NCBI GenBank assembly: GCA_015178975.1
Contig: WHVD01000027.1
Coordinates: 124,001-188,000 of the forward strand
Source: Hysterangium stoloniferum
Lineage: Eukaryota > Basidiomycota > Agaricomycetes > Hysterangiales > Hysterangiaceae
Direction of reading: 5' to 3'
Length of the DNA: 64,000 nucleotides
Notes under the pieces: generated by a model
The model's input: the letters and a program-made list of their open reading frames with translations, nothing else
What the model was told of the DNA's origin: nothing
The model's database searches: none
Position numbers and translations under genes: made by a program
Part shown: in pieces, positions 30,733 through 43,930 of the stretch
How positions within the stretch are numbered: position 1 is the stretch's first letter
Layout: the number at the start of each line of letters is the position of its first letter

Positions 30733-33700
30733 TTATACAGCCTCAACTTCAACCCTCTCAACTGTATGTACGGGACCCGCTTCCACGACTGTCTCTGGAG
30801 TTTCATCTAGATCAACGTCTGGAAAACTGCTCCAGTCGGTTTCGAAGCCGAGAATACCCTGTAATATTAATTGCGCCCCAAGCTTAGACGAGACCAGATT
30901 ATTCTCCTTGCAATCCGGACTATCCACACCTGTAAAGTATCAATCGCTGCACTATGATTTGCTCCTCGAAAACTAGTTTCGGCTTACATTTTATGCACCC
31001 TCCGTCACATAAACATTTTTTAATCGTGTCATATGCTTCATGAACCAGTTTAGAGACTTAAATAGCAGTGATCAAAAGATGGAGCGAGTGAATTAAGAAC
31101 CACAGGGGTGCCAACCTATATCGAATGCCTTGGCGGAAACACCAACCCCCTCCCCACTCTTATCATAAAATATGAGCCGAGCTGGTCTTTTACGTGACGT
31201 CGGATGTATTGCGTATTCCTTCTGAGAAACTTTACACTCCGTTCGCAAGTCTTCAGCCATCGAAAATCGATTCAAGATTGCATGCTGGGCAGCGTGGATT
31301 CCCTCTGCGGGATTGAATCCCTTCGTTCTCATACGTCTGATTATTCCTTTGGGGACATCGATCCATGTTCCAGTAGTTTCTCGTATGAAGGGTAACGTTT
31401 CCAAGTCGATAACATCAAGGATCGTACTTCCACTGGAGATGTAGGGTTGCAGATGGCGATTTGATAAAGATATGATAGACCTTACCGAATTTTGAAATAG
31501 CCAAATACGGTCGTATGAACTTCGACACCTACATGATCACTATAAGCTACAAAAATAAGCAGTTCGATTTCATGACTTGCGCCCATAGAACGCCTTTTGA
31601 AGCGCATCCTTGATCTCTCTGATCCTGTATGTTTGTTTAGCATCGATATTGCTATCTTAAATCAGCGTTTAATTTGAAATCAGATATAAGCAGGCTAACG
31701 TGAAATCTCTGTGCGAAATTGAGACACCTGCAGACTGCAGACAGGTATGAAAAAAAAATACCTCGGCTTTGTGATCCAACTAACATCAGTCCTGACGAGC
31801 CTTGCCATTTTCGAGTCATGACTGAGTTCTTTGACCTATTGTAGAAATAATTCATGCAGATCTATTTACCTTTAGAGTTCCAACTCACCAAGAATGTCAA
31901 GCCCTGATGAATAAACTAGAGCGGATGTAATCAGGAAACTTCGAACTCTTGTGATTAATATGAAGACCTACCACTGCGCCTTCGTATATCTGAGTGATGT
32001 AATCAATAGGTTTTCTTTCTTTTTGTGACAAATCAGAACGCTACCTCGAATATTGCTCGGGAAACCTCGACCTCTTCCAAAACCTTCGGACTGCCTCCAG
32101 CTGAAAACAAGTTTGTAATATCTACCACAATATAACGTTCTTCCTCCACTCCTCGAATTGAAACATTCTTAGCTGGATATGGCAAGTACCGCGGATGCGT
32201 ATGATACCTATGCAGCACATAAGGTACGTATGAGCAACAGGTAATGAGCTTCGCTTCACCATCCATCTTTATCTTTAACCAGATAGGTTTCACAGACCTC
32301 CCTGAACTGAGGTCCGAAATACACCTCGTCATCCATAGAGAGTGGCATTTCGTGGCCAGCGCACTGTAGATGAACTTCTAAAATGATTTTGCTGTCCAAG
32401 TCTACCACGAGGTCCGCTGTTGGACTATCAAACAGAGCTTTTGGATTGTTGACGTATTGACGATCTACGGGAGATTGATCTGCAACCAGAACTGCCAAGG
32501 AATCTCGGGCTCGCCGTCCTGCACGCCCAGCTTGTTGGCGCTGTGGCTGTAAGTGTTAACACCCGTGGATAGATGATAATATTAAACCCACAAAGCTTGC
32601 CAAGCCACCTTTCGGAAACCCTAGCATTATGACAGCATCCAGTACACCTATATCCACGCCAAGCTCCAGCGCAGTAGTAGCCACAATACCGAGCAGATTC
32701 CCTGAGAATGCTTCGTTCTCGATTTTTCTCCTATCCTGAGATGATATATTATTTTAGAGATTAGTGCAAAGGGGAAGCGATGACGTACCTGCTGCGAATA
32801 ACCTATGTGCTATTATCAGTCACCTTGGAGACTATAGGACATCCAGGACAGGATCTTACCTCCACGATATGCCATCACTCTGTTGAGAACATCCATTCGG
32901 CCTTCTGAACTTAAACGCATCCTTAGTAGTTTCATAGCCTATATTACAATTTGAATCAGCCAAAGCTACGACAAAAGCTACATCGCTGGCATACCATCTC
33001 GCATGTCTTTCTAATCTATCCAAATTAAACAGTTAGTATGCCCCAAGCAAAATCACGAGAGCTCTAGCGGAACCTTGCAGAACCTTGCGATAACGTTTTA
33101 CATGTAAGTTGTAGTCCAAGCCCACATTTACAAAAACATACAATATGGCGCGTATTCCGCGCTTCATGAGATAGCACATGAGTGTTATGGCCTCATGCAT
33201 CGCTGATTGATAGCCCAGTGATGGTTCTAATGGGTCAATCAGTGCTGGATCCCATACGAGGAATTCCTTTTCCCCGGAAGGAGCCCCGTCATCGGTGATC
33301 ACCTCAATATCCTATAGCCAGTTAATCGCTGATAGGAAAAGCCGATCGCCTTCACGCACGTCTAGTCCAAAAATAGCCCGTGCATGCTACATATGCAAAA
33401 ATAAGATATATACTAAAAGCATAGCGAACTCAAATACTTTTCTTGGATTATTTATTGTTGCACTACACGAAATGAAGGCCGATCTTCTGTCTAAATAAAC
33501 ATGCTTCAGATATTATATCTTATTGCTGCGCAATTATTAGTCTTACTGCCGACGGCAGCGCAAACTCTGCGAAACCGGCGGAGTATCATGGCGATATGTC
33601 TATGGAAGTTGCAGAAAGGGAACATAAAAATGACTGTCGTGCTTACGTTCCTAATAGACCTGAATAGTAATGCAGCTCATCCACAGTCACTAATTTTAAG

Positions 33701-35724
33701 TTCTTCAGGAAGCTGGGATGTTGTGAGTTCTTCCTTTTATTTGGCAAGGCGAGGTCTATACCGTCTCCATAAATCTTCGTGTGGTATAATTGAAGCATGC
33801 AACATGTCCTAAAAGTTTATAGGTCTCTCATGTAAAAAGAGAGATAACATGATCCTACAAAGTTGGTAAAAATGACAGATGAATTTTCCCGTATCCCTTC
33901 CAAGGATTCGTCAAGGCTGTTATGGTTCAAAAGGACACCGTGGGTGACTCACAACGTCGCCGCTCCTGCGGCGTATCCCCGTCGTATGTCGCTACCTGTA
34001 AAATCACAAACAGAAACCTGAGCGTAGTCCAAAACCTGCACACAATTTCTCAACTTGAATATGCTCTAATCCACTGCAATTTTGTAAAAGCTGTTCAAAG
34101 GCAGCCCTTTGATCCTGAGCTAGAGCCTTATGGAAAGGTAAGAAAGAAATCAGTAGCTGGTAGCAAATAGCGTACCTTGGTGGGGTACACAAATATTGCT
34201 GTAGAGGTAGGATCTTCTTCCAAAAAGCGGAGGAATGGAACCTAAAGACCGTTGGCTTCTTCCTCATTGACAAGATGGTAGAACTGACCGTACCTGATAG
34301 ATAACGCTCTTGCCAGAAGCTGTACGGGTCGATACTACAATGTTGCGAGCTTCTCCAATCGCATTGATGGCAGATGCTTGATGTGTGTACAGATCAGTTA
34401 TATTACGAGACATTTTCAAAGCATGTGCGATAGTCGGTGAAAGCGCCTTGTCCAGTTGTCCTGGATATATTAAAAATACTCAATGAAAAGCAGACGTAAG
34501 ACACTGAATGTTAAGACCTATAGTCCCAGGGACTGCTTCCGATGTTTGTCTGTAAACAATTTGCCCTTTATACCAATGTAGTCCGATGTATTCATTGATA
34601 TCTTCTTCGTCGTAATTGTCTGATTGCTTTCCAGTTATTTCTCTAAGAGCCTGTTTGACAGAGGGTCTGTTTCTCGGATCCGGAACTTCCGACGTGACTG
34701 TGAAATCGTCCTGATACTGCATATAAGATCCTTTGTACTTAGGCTCTATGGGTAGATGCTCCTTCGCTGCCACTTGCAGAAGTTCGATCGGTGAGTCTTC
34801 TGGGGGTGTCGCTGATAATAACCTATGAGAAATAACCAAATAAGCCATAAATTTCAGTCCATTGAAGTCAGACTAACTCATTTACAGCATTCTCAAACAG
34901 CTCATTCCGTCGTTCGATCAATTTTTTGGTCGCTGCTGGAGATAGGGAAGGTGGTAAGGAAAACGAACTATCACCTCTAACACACAATATGAATACAATC
35001 CAGGGTGAGTATATAATTCTATGCCCACTTGTTGGCTTTATTTCTCTTGGATTTATTGAGTTCTGCAAAATCGAGAACAAGGACGTGCTCATCTTCCTCT
35101 AATGCGCCACCGGCTGAATACATCGAATATCCAGGCGACGCTTCACGCCCTTTGCCTTTTGATGACGACGAAGAGGCGGCATTGATACGATGTTGGCTGG
35201 TAGGTATGTAGGCAAACTTTATTAGGTCTGGCAGAAGAGTCCTACAGAGAACTTATTCAGCCACTTGATAGTTGAGCAAGACTATGGCTAACTTTAACTC
35301 TGCCACTTTGTTCAGATCCAGAGGCCCACGGAGTAGTGCTTCCACCGAGGACCTTATAACCGGGAATGTTGTGGCCAGATGCTTGCGAGAAGAGCAAAAG
35401 GCGATAACAGTATTCAGAGCCTTATATACCTAAAACAATTTAATATCATTTGTCGGTCGAGGTTATACTTAAGTATATTTTGACGTTATTAATCATCGAA
35501 CATACTTTGAACAACTGTGAAGGTCACTCGTTAACTTAGGTCAAGCCTGCAACAGAAACGGCTTATACATCTTTAAAATAATCAGGCCAGTCACGGGTCT
35601 GCGCTCTTTGCTGCGTATTTGATGTGGCTTTCCGTTTACGTTTGACTGTAGGACTCTGCAAGTTGGAAGCTGAGGCAATTTGATTTGACTGTTCCAAGGT
35701 ACGTTTTCTCGTCGTCGAATCCAT
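30733..35724 (-). CDS. HRQ1: HRQ1-like RecQ4-family DNA helicase
   Basis: A many-exon minus-strand gene of about 5 kb. The start ATG at 35724 gives MDSTTRKRTLEQSNQ and a basic KRKRK stretch (nuclear signal), then DWPDYFKDV and ALNTVIAFCSSRKHLATTF, a segment well kept in HRQ1. Helicase motifs follow: TRTASGKSV (motif I, near 34300), PFHKALAQDQRAAFEQLL, TYDGDTPQERR, FTNF, and LVTVDELHYYSGLLG (motif II, DELH, near 33670). Downstream come DDGAPSGEKEFLVWDP, LVADQSPVDRQYV, QCAGHEMPL, and the C-terminal zinc-binding domain (HAAQHAILNRF, CDGGCIKC) characteristic of the MrfA/HRQ1 group. HRQ1 is a 3'-5' helicase acting in DNA inter-strand crosslink repair and telomere upkeep. Stop at 30733-30735. Exon joints are only partly resolved. 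Confidence 0.85.
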
Positions 35725-36082
35725 CCTGGTTTGATCAAAGCGTTGCAGGCGCTTAGGTGTGATCCACAGGTGGCCCAGGAATCAGAATCTTGGGTTGATC
35801 TAAAAACCTATTTACTACAATGCATATTGGTGAAACGCATTCCTTTACATACCTTTATGTACACGTTTATGCATGTAAGCCGAATTTTATTTATCATTTG
35901 CTCTGTCGATTTTTCTCACCCAAAGCTTGAATATTACAGAAATTACAACTAAGTATGTGCTACTCATAAGCTACAAGACAAGAGAGCGGTGGTACTAGCA
36001 ACGGCATGGGCAGGGTTCATTACTTGATAAATACCTGTCTTTTGTCATAAACCCAGACCCAACAAGGTGACCTAATATAATA
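35725..36082. other. Spacer between HRQ1 start and the next gene's 3' end
   Basis: Contains the HRQ1 promoter side and the 3' side of the small membrane gene. No recognisable element. Confidence 0.4.
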
Positions 36083-36692
36083 CTACCGCGAAACCTCCTT
36101 CACTTCTTCGATCATACCCTCAGGTTTTAAATCTTCTCCTTCCGAGAAGGAACGAGCAACGTGAACCAGAACTCCGACACCAGAACCGATTCCTGCCCCT
36201 CCCAGTATAACTACTGGCGGGTTAAAGAAAGAAAGAAATCTTAGGAATCGATATACGCACGATTCATGGCACTCGCCCTATTCCATAAGAGGGCAGGTGT
36301 CAGAACAGCAAATAAGATAGACCCAATGGTACTATGATCATCAGTGCGAATTTGGCCTCTCTAATGCACATCGTGTATCAGTAGATGATGAACGCGCGAG
36401 CTTAACTTACGTTGTACAGCAGCCTTATTCGCCTGTCATGAATACTCTCGGGCAATTGAGATCTCAGTCTGGCCCAAGCCATTGCTCCGCCTATAGCTGT
36501 ACCGATTCCCCCGCCCACCCATGTTGCTCGTAGCATCCGGTTAATGGCAAATCCTTGACGACCTCGGCGGAACAATGTCACAGCAGTGTATAATGGGGGA
36601 GTGAGCAGCGAGAATGCCTGGTAACCTTTTAACATCGAATGTCGAATGACAAATTCCTTGTCCGCAGCAGCATTAGTAGGAACACTGCTCAT
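36083..36692 (-). CDS. Small multi-span membrane protein, conserved in basidiomycetes, unknown function
   Basis: Three exons on the minus strand. It starts MSSVPTNAAADKEFVIRHS and has at least three Gly/Ala-rich hydrophobic stretches: FSLLTPPLYTAVTLF, WVGGGIGTAIGGAMAW and, after an intron, TIGSILFAVLTPALLW, then LGGAGIGSGVGVLVHVA. It ends EVKEVSR and TAG (36083-36085). Length about 170 residues. Small Gly-rich helices of this sort are common in mitochondrial inner-membrane or ER proteins; that location is an inference. It resembles an unnamed fungal protein family that I remember, without known function. Its start lies 111 bp from the start of the divergent acidic protein gene, so they probably share a promoter region. 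Confidence 0.65.
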
Positions 36693-36803
36693 TACAACGA
36701 ATACGTTTTCGAGACCAGAATTGGTGGTACACGCTTATGTAAGCCCTCTGACCTATTACGTAACATTTTCATCGTTGACTCCTCCCTCCGTCCCCTTTCC
36801 ATC
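36693..36803. promoter_or_regulatory. Divergent promoter region
   Basis: A 111-bp gap between the start codons of the minus-strand membrane gene (36692) and the plus-strand acidic protein gene (36804). The plus side is pyrimidine-rich near the start (CTCCCTCCGTCCCCTTTCC). An open frame upstream to 36639 is ignored because it would overlap the other gene. Confidence 0.5.
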
Positions 36804-39556
36804 ATGGCTACTATATACGATGCTGCGATGGTCGATTTTTCGACTGATAACGCCATGGATGCAGATATGCTACCATCAGCCTCTGAATCTGACTGGTTAC
36901 AAGTTGAAAATATGATAGAAGATGGAGACGTTTCTAGGACACTTGATGGGGAGGAAGTTGAAATGATTCACCACGATGTCCAAGAATTTGAAATGACAGA
37001 TGCAAGAGAAGTCCATTTTGTCGAATATATTGACCAAACACAACCAGAGTCGATGGACCACCATTTTCGTTCAGAACCTCAGGATCAAGACATTCCTGAC
37101 GCTTCCAGAGCCCCTTCCCCAGGTCCAGGTTCCAAAGCATCGGATTCTCACCATAATTCCCAGCTCGATATTGTACCACAGTCTCAGGGCACCGAAGATG
37201 AGATATCCGAAGTATCCCAGACAAAAATAAACAACATGCCTACCGAGGTCCCGCCCGCCACCGAGCTGACTACGCCCCCTCTTGTCGAGGAAACAACTCC
37301 GCAGCCTCATGTTGATGAAATATCACATCACCCATCCCAACATCTTGATTTTCACGAAACTTTGTCTCAAATTGAACCCAGAACAGATTTAGCTGTTGCA
37401 GAGGCATATGAGACCTCAACGGTGTCGGAAGGATCGGTTGACCAACTGTCAAAGAATGATCCACAGACCACATCACCAGAGGTGGCTATTCACCATCCAG
37501 TTTCTGTAGACTCCGCACCGGACCCATCGGGGGAAGAAACGGAACAGTTCGAAGAGGAAGTCGATAATCACCATGAACCTGAGACCCATCCTGAGCCTGA
37601 GATTCATAGTGAAAATGCTCATCCTGTGAATAATTCGACGTCCGCCGAAAACGAAGAATCTTTGATAGATCTGCCTCCTTACGTTTTGCTTACATTTCCT
37701 TTCGATGGGTCGCGTTATGCGCTTTTCAGTGCTTCTGAGGAACCGCCAATATCCCAAGAAACTGATTCAGCGTTGGCCCCAGCTCCGGCACTTCCTGATA
37801 TCACAGCAACACCATCTTCTCAACAGGAGAACATGACTGGATCTGGGGGATCCGTTCTTCTGTTTGTAGAAAGGTTTGAATTATATTTTGAACCCATCTC
37901 GCTTGTCTTTCAAGCCTTGCGTGCTGACGAGACTATCAATGTTGGAGGACGTTTTGATCAAAATGTAGAGCTAGTCTTATCAGTTCCTGAGTTAGATTTA
38001 ACTCTACCAGAAGTAAGTTCACCTTAATTCTTCTATGTGTCTTCAAAACTTATAATCTTATAGGATAATATTCATGCTCGTGAAGTATCATTGCACGATC
38101 TTGGTATTTTACATGCAGGTTGTGATCTTTCCGGGCCATTATCTTTACGATTGGACACGATTTCGCCTAGATTCGGTACTCGATACAGAGCTATTAGGGA
38201 TGAAATTGTACGAGTGGTTTCTGAAGATGATGAGCGGCATGATGAATTGGAACCTGTGACAAACTTGTCGGATGGTAATTAAATTTCTGCCTTTCTAAAC
38301 GATATTCTGATATGTTTGATTTTAGCTGCCCCTTTGCACGACTCGCCGGAGGAACACGAACATGAAAAGCAGGACACCCAAGATCAGGTACAATTGAACA
38401 ATACTCTAGGGACAGACCCCACGGTCCACGTAACTGATGAAGAGACTGTCGTCGTACCGACGCAAAGTGCCTCAGCTACCAGTGCTCTGGCCGACTATGA
38501 AGAAGACCAGGAAACCGGATCGCATCAAGCACTTCCGGATGAAGAGGCAAGCAGCTACGATAATGTGGCCACCGGCCAATATACGACATATGAGCGGTCT
38601 GAAGGGCCAGAGCATCCAACAGGCGATGCTACAGAAGAATTCTATGATGAGGATGGAGAATACGAAGAGGAAGAAGATAATTATGAGGATGTTGAGGACG
38701 AATGCCAGTATACAGATGAGCAAGATTTACGTCAGATTGCGCCCGAAACTCAACTTGACCACGAACGTGGGGATGACGAGCAGGAACAGGAGCAGGAGCT
38801 CATACCTCAAGGTGGTGAGTGAGACTGTGCTGCCCATTTTATGGCACATGTAACGAATTTATCCTTTTTAGTTGAGTCTCTTCATCACAATGTTGTGGAT
38901 AAAGAGTCAAACGGCGCTGCTGTGGATGACCACGCTTCAACGTCAGAGGTACATTCTTCAATCAATGCTGCTCTTGGAGAGGTGGCTGATCTAGCTGGTA
39001 AGTTGATGTTCACTGCTCACTATTATGTTTTTAATGTCTTTTTCTTTTTTTCTGTAGAACGTGAGACTGACGAACACGAGAATGCCACATCTGAGCAGTT
39101 TCAGACATCTGACATTTTTACAGAGACCGGTAAGCGTCATTTCTCTAGCCTTCAATATCAACATTTAATGTTGTTGTTCCCTTTACTTAGAATATTTACT
39201 TCCGGGAACGGCAATTCAGTCCTCCTCGAATTCACCTCGCTTATCTGCCGACAATTTTCTATTTGGTCAAGATGAAGTCATTGCGTATGAAGATGCATTA
39301 GAGGATGGTAACTATGAGGATGAAGAGGGAGTGCCTGTGCTCGTACCTTCGACAGCACCTATGAGGAAGTCTCAAAGCATGATAACTCAAGCTGCCTCCA
39401 CGGCCTCCAAGCGCAGCTTTGATGAACACGAGTTTGAACAACTTGAAGGCGATGATCCTCCAGAAAATTTATTAGGTGAATAATCTATTATATTGTTATT
39501 AAAACGTCTATTGACAATGCGTGGCAGGTGATGCAAAACGTCTGAGAGTCGACTAA
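36804..39556 (+). CDS. Large acidic, mostly disordered protein with a small conserved core
   Basis: Reads MATIYDAAMVDFSTDNAMDADM. Exons: 36804-38011; about 38063-38274; about 38325-38815; about 38871-38998; about 39057-39129; about 39190-39473; and 39529-39556. The first 350 residues are Glu/Asp/Ser/Pro/His-rich and look disordered. A hydrophobic core follows: LPPYVLLTFPFDGSRYALF, then GSVLLFVERFELYFEPISLVFQ, VELVLSVPELDLTLPE, and in exon 2 AREVSLHDLGILHAGCD. The rest is again highly acidic (EEEEDNYEDVEDE), ending KRSFDEHEF...DAKRLRVD, a possible C-terminal basic nuclear signal. I recall unnamed Agaricomycete relatives with this core but know no function. A chromatin or nuclear role is only a guess from the charge pattern. 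Confidence 0.6.
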
Positions 39557-39988
39557 GTTGTTTTGTGCCCTCGCGGCTTGGGGTCTTTGATCTCAAAGCT
39601 TCAGTTTTTCGACATTTTCCACAGCGTTTGGTCAGCCGCAGTGCTTCCCAACACAATTATATGGTAATAATCTCAAAAGTCTTTTCTCTCATGTACAAGG
39701 TATAGTATATCCATTGCTCAGCATTACTAACAATTTCAGATGACCGTTCGTACTTTTCGTCGATGGATCGCTAATACGTTCATGATCGTTGGTACATCCT
39801 GTTACTTGAGTACACGAATGTTAATACCTTTGGTTTGTAAAATTAAATCGTGGATAAGATTGATCTTACATAAGCCAACCATGATGTCGGTTGAGAAAAA
39901 GTGACTAGGAGACACTGCAGTCTCTTCAGTAGGCTGCTTCTTACTCGTCCTTCACGCCCCCCAATAACACTCAGGACTCGGTTCCTAT
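39557..39988. other. Intergenic region upstream of RPC82
   Basis: About 430 bp between two plus-strand genes. Nothing recognisable beyond AT-rich sequence. Confidence 0.4.
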
Positions 39989-42143
39989 ATGGCTGATGCC
40001 GACACCGCCAGACTATGCATTGAAATCGTTCATGCACATTTTGGGCCTCTTGCCGCAGTGAGTGCATGCATAACTCGACCAAAGAACATGAGCTGAGACC
40101 TTACTGATCCCACAGAAAGTATCTTCGATTCTCTTAACACGCGGACGCTTGCCTATGCCACAAATCGTTCGGTTTTCCGCACTCAAACCACGCACAGTAC
40201 GGGCAATCATTCTTTCACTCGTTCAGCATAACCTTCTATGGCACGCTGAACTCGAAATTGAGGGGGAAGTCCTGGAATTCAACGAGGAGGAATGTCTGAT
40301 GCGACTGCGGTTTGGAAGGTTTATTACATTGGCAGGGCAAACTATGGGCGAACCAGTCAGTTGTTGCGGCTTTTTGCCTCCTAGTGATTGACCAGCAGAT
40401 ACAGGCGTCGCATGTCGTATCGACTGTACTAAAGCATGGAAAACTACGACAAGCGGAGATGTTGCAACATCTAACAATATCTGATAGCAAAGGTAGGGGT
40501 CATCTTTGTCAATCAGACTATTTCTTTTAAAGCACGGACAGAATCTTCAAAGTACCTGCAGGCCATCAATACACTTGTTACTGGAGCATATCTAAAACCA
40601 TCCACTAAACTCTCGCATATTTCAAAAACAGACCGTCTACTCCGTTTAGAGGCCAACTTGCGCAAGGATCACAAAGGAATACCAACAGCGAAAGACATAG
40701 TTCAGTGGAAAATTGAGGCAGAAGCAAAGGTCAAACGAGAAGATGAGGATGCTGAGAGAATAGGCATGGTGCGTTGCGGTTGTTATTCACCCTCTCTATA
40801 CTGAGAGTTATATGGAGAATAGAAAAGAAAGGCGAAGGACGAAAGCAATCATAGGTCTAATAAAGTAAGTAATCCATAAAATCAAGGGAATGTATATGAC
40901 TGATCGTTTCGAAGCGTAAAATTGAAGCAGAGGATGTTGTTGATGTAAGATTTACAGCTCTTTCATTGATTTATTTTTATTCATGTGACGTTCAGGAGAC
41001 AGTGTACTTTCGTGTCAACCATGATAAATTTAATATTCATATCCGGAATAATGTTAGAAGCTTATTTTAATCACTCTATTTGGTTATTAACCACGAGAAT
41101 AGATTATTGAGCAAGCTGCTCGCGAACGATTCAACAATGCTACCGCCATTGTACTACGAGCCACATTAAATTCTACGGAAGCTAAACAACGGACCGTCGA
41201 CGATGTTCGATCAGGTTTGTCTTAACTATTGGAAGCCCATGCATGCTCAGTATATCTGCAGATCCTGTATCCGTAGCAAATATTTCCATGCATCTTTCTG
41301 GAGACGACGATCTTGCCTCAGGGATCGCCTTAACATCTTCGTCGTCTCATGTGCCGTCCACACACACACTTCTCAAGGAGTATCTCGCTATCTTAGCATG
41401 CGCGGATAATCCCACACCTGCAGGTCGAGCTGCATCCTTCGTATCTGTCGGAGGCGGCGGTACTGGTAAAGTGCAAGTCGAATTCGAGATTATATGTCGG
41501 CGGCTCCGTCAACGCGTTTTGGAGGCTGTAGCGAGAGAACGTTATGGCGATGACGCAGTGCGGATTATTCGGGTTTTATTGGACACAGATAAAATGGATG
41601 AAAAGCACGTCAGTCGTCTGCATATTTAATGCATACACACTTTTCACCGTGATTATAGCTAGCAAAGGTTGCCATGTTATCACACAAGGATGTCCGGCCA
41701 CTGTTGTCTTCGTTGTCTTCAGACTCGCTTATTTCACTCCAAGAAATTCCCAAAGGAAATGACCGGAATCCTGCCCGAACGTTCTATCTTTGGTGTGTTT
41801 GCCTTCATCATGTTACACCTTGCCTGACGCTGTACTTGTTGACAGGTTTGTCGATCTCAAAAAAGCCTACTCGGTGCTTTTGGGCAACATCCATAAGACA
41901 TTATTTAATATTATTTCGCGGAGATTGGCGGAGGAGGAAGATCCTATGGTCAAAAGTGTGCTTGAAAAAAGAGCACGTAGTGATGTGATGAACGACGAGA
42001 GCCTGTTGACTCGGACGGAACGTGAAATTCTTCGGGAATTCGAAAGCAGGAGGGAGAAGCTAAGTGTACTGGAAAGAAGAGTAGAAGAGGTTGCATTTAT
42101 TCTTAGAGATCTGGCCGTAGTCGGTCAGTTAGACGTAGGGTGA
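39989..42143 (+). CDS. RPC82: RNA polymerase III subunit C82 (RPC3)
   Basis: Starts MADADTARLCIEIVHAHFG. Exon 1 ends at GPLAA, and exon 2 resumes KVSSILLTRGRLPMPQIV, giving the first winged-helix domain: LKPRTVRAIILSLVQHNLLWH is the hallmark segment of RPC82. A second winged-helix region includes VVSTVLKHGKLRQAEML. The C-terminal part has DEKH, FVDLKKAYSVLLGNIHKTLFN and LTRTEREILREFESRREKLSVLERRVEEV, ending VVGQLDVG and a stop at 42141-42143; the last helix is coiled coil. C82 pairs with C34 and C31 at the Pol III clamp and helps open tRNA and 5S rRNA promoters in the nucleus. Introns of 40-65 nt are scattered; one near 40354-40393 seems only 40 nt long. Length about 560 residues fits the family. 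Confidence 0.85.
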
Positions 42144-42455
42144 CTCCTATTATATTACAGAAACATTGTAAGAGGTGTTACGGTGCATGATTCGAGCAGC
42201 TTTGGACATCCAACCCCTACCTTATTTCTCTAATCTTGCCTTATGTCCCCAATTCCATCCATAATCCAGGTACTCTGTTACATAAAAGAATTGCGTGATA
42301 GCCGTATATCAGACAAAAATATCAACATATAGCTGCTAAGCATATGTATAAAAGAGCGACGACATCAACACTGTCCACAAACCCGGAAGGCGGCGTCGTG
42401 ACCCGCTGTACGGTAATGTATGTGACAGATCGTGACACACGAGCCTTCTGTGACT
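42144..42455. other. Intergenic region between RPC82 and SSF1
   Basis: 312 bp between tandem genes; holds the RPC82 3' end and the SSF1 promoter. No motif recognised. Confidence 0.4.
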
Positions 42456-43930
42456 ATGGCGAAAAGACGAAAAAACCGCACCCATCTTAAAGGTGCAAGT
42501 ACAGGACAACTTGCTGGTAGCTCAGGCAATGCACCCAAGTCTTTTATTATCAAACATGGTCAAGTGGGATCGTCTATTAGCCAGCTTGTCAAGGATATGC
42601 GAAAAGTCATGGAACCAAATACTGCGACTCGTTTGAAGGTAAAAAAAAGTCAGATTCTCGTCACATTGAGAAGCTTCGCTAACTTGTAAAAATACAGGAA
42701 CGCTCAAGGAACAGGCTGAAGGACTATCTCACTCTTGCACCGGCTTTGAATGTTTCGCATCTTCTTGCGTTCACCTTGACACCCATATCACCTTCACTTC
42801 GATTAGTACGATTGCCTGCTGGACCTACGTTGAGTTTTCGGGTAGAAAGATACAGTCTTATCAAAGATATCCTGAAAGCATCGCGGCACCCCCGCAGCAT
42901 AGGTGCAGAATATTTATCGCCCCCTTTGGTACGTTCACTATCCTGCCTGACGACAGCTAATCATTAATATTTCGAGTAGCTTGTTCTTGCCTCATTTCCC
43001 CAATCCTCACCTACAACTCCACAGCAGCTTCCTCTCCTCATAAAAGCCCTTCAGTCCCTTTTCCCACCTCTGTCACCTAAAACGCTCTCTCTTCCTTCCG
43101 CTCGCCGCGTCGTTCTTATATCTTACAATGAATCAAGCGGTACCCTTGACTTCCGTCATTATGTTATCACAGTCCGTCCATATGGCGTACCACGCCGTGT
43201 GAGACGCGTAATTGAGGCTTCTGCTGGCAACAAGAAAAAGTCCACCTTGGATCTCAGTAACCACCAGGATGTTGCTGACTTCTTATTGCGAAAGACAATA
43301 TCAGGATATGAATCAGCATCGTCAGCTGCTTCATCCGCAGGGGAGGAGGATTCAGATAATGCCGTTGCATTACCGACAGATTATGTGGGAAGGAATAATA
43401 AGAAGGGCGAGCGGAGGGCTGTGAGGCTGGACGAAATTGGACCAAGAATGGAACTGAAACTCATCAAGATTGTGGAAGGTGTCCCAGGGAAGGAAGGTTC
43501 AGTCATATACCATCAATTTGGTAAGTTTCCGCAGATCACTCTCCAGGAGATAATACTCAAAACATCCAACCTCTCAGTTACAAAATCGAAAACGGAGGTT
43601 GCGAAACAGCGGGAAGAACATGCTGCCAAAGAAAGGTTGCGCAAGCAACGACGAGAGGAGCAAGAAAGGAATGTGAAACTTAAAAAACAGCTGGCAAAAG
43701 AGAACGGGGAGGAATATGACGAAAACAGAGATAGCAACATGGATGACGATGAACCGGAAGAGAATGCGGCGGATGACGGGGATGATGAGGGTGCTTGGGA
43801 CGATGATGAAGAAATCAGTGAAGGCGAAAGTGAAGAGGAGGAGGATTTAGCGGAGCAAACATCCGATAACACTGAAAGCGAGGTTGAACAACCACCGCGA
43901 ATACCACCTCCCAAAAGGCGTAAGCGTTGA
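42456..43930 (+). CDS. SSF1: SSF1 / Peter Pan ribosome biogenesis factor (Brix domain)
   Basis: Four exons. It starts MAKRRKNRTHLKG, followed by KSFIIKHGQVGSSISQLVKDMRKVMEPNTATRLK, the opening of the Brix domain of SSF1/PPAN. Then come ERSRNRLKDYLTLAPALNVSHL, LRLVRLPAGPTLSFRVERYSL, ARRVVLISYNESSGTLDFRHY and VPRRVRR. The third intron (about 43521-43582, GTAAGTTTCC...CTCTCAG) joins IYHQF to VTKSKTEVAKQREEHAAKERLR; reading through it gives a false in-frame stretch. The tail is acidic (EENAADDGDDEGAWDDDEE) and ends PPPKRRKR, a nuclear signal. SSF1 acts in the nucleolus in 27S pre-rRNA processing for the large subunit. It shares a function with POL5 about 20 kb away, without physical linkage. Confidence 0.9.

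Noticed and set aside
36639-36803. Upstream extension of the acidic protein frame from ATG 36639.
   Set aside because: It would overlap the first exon of the divergent minus-strand gene; 36804 is the more likely start.
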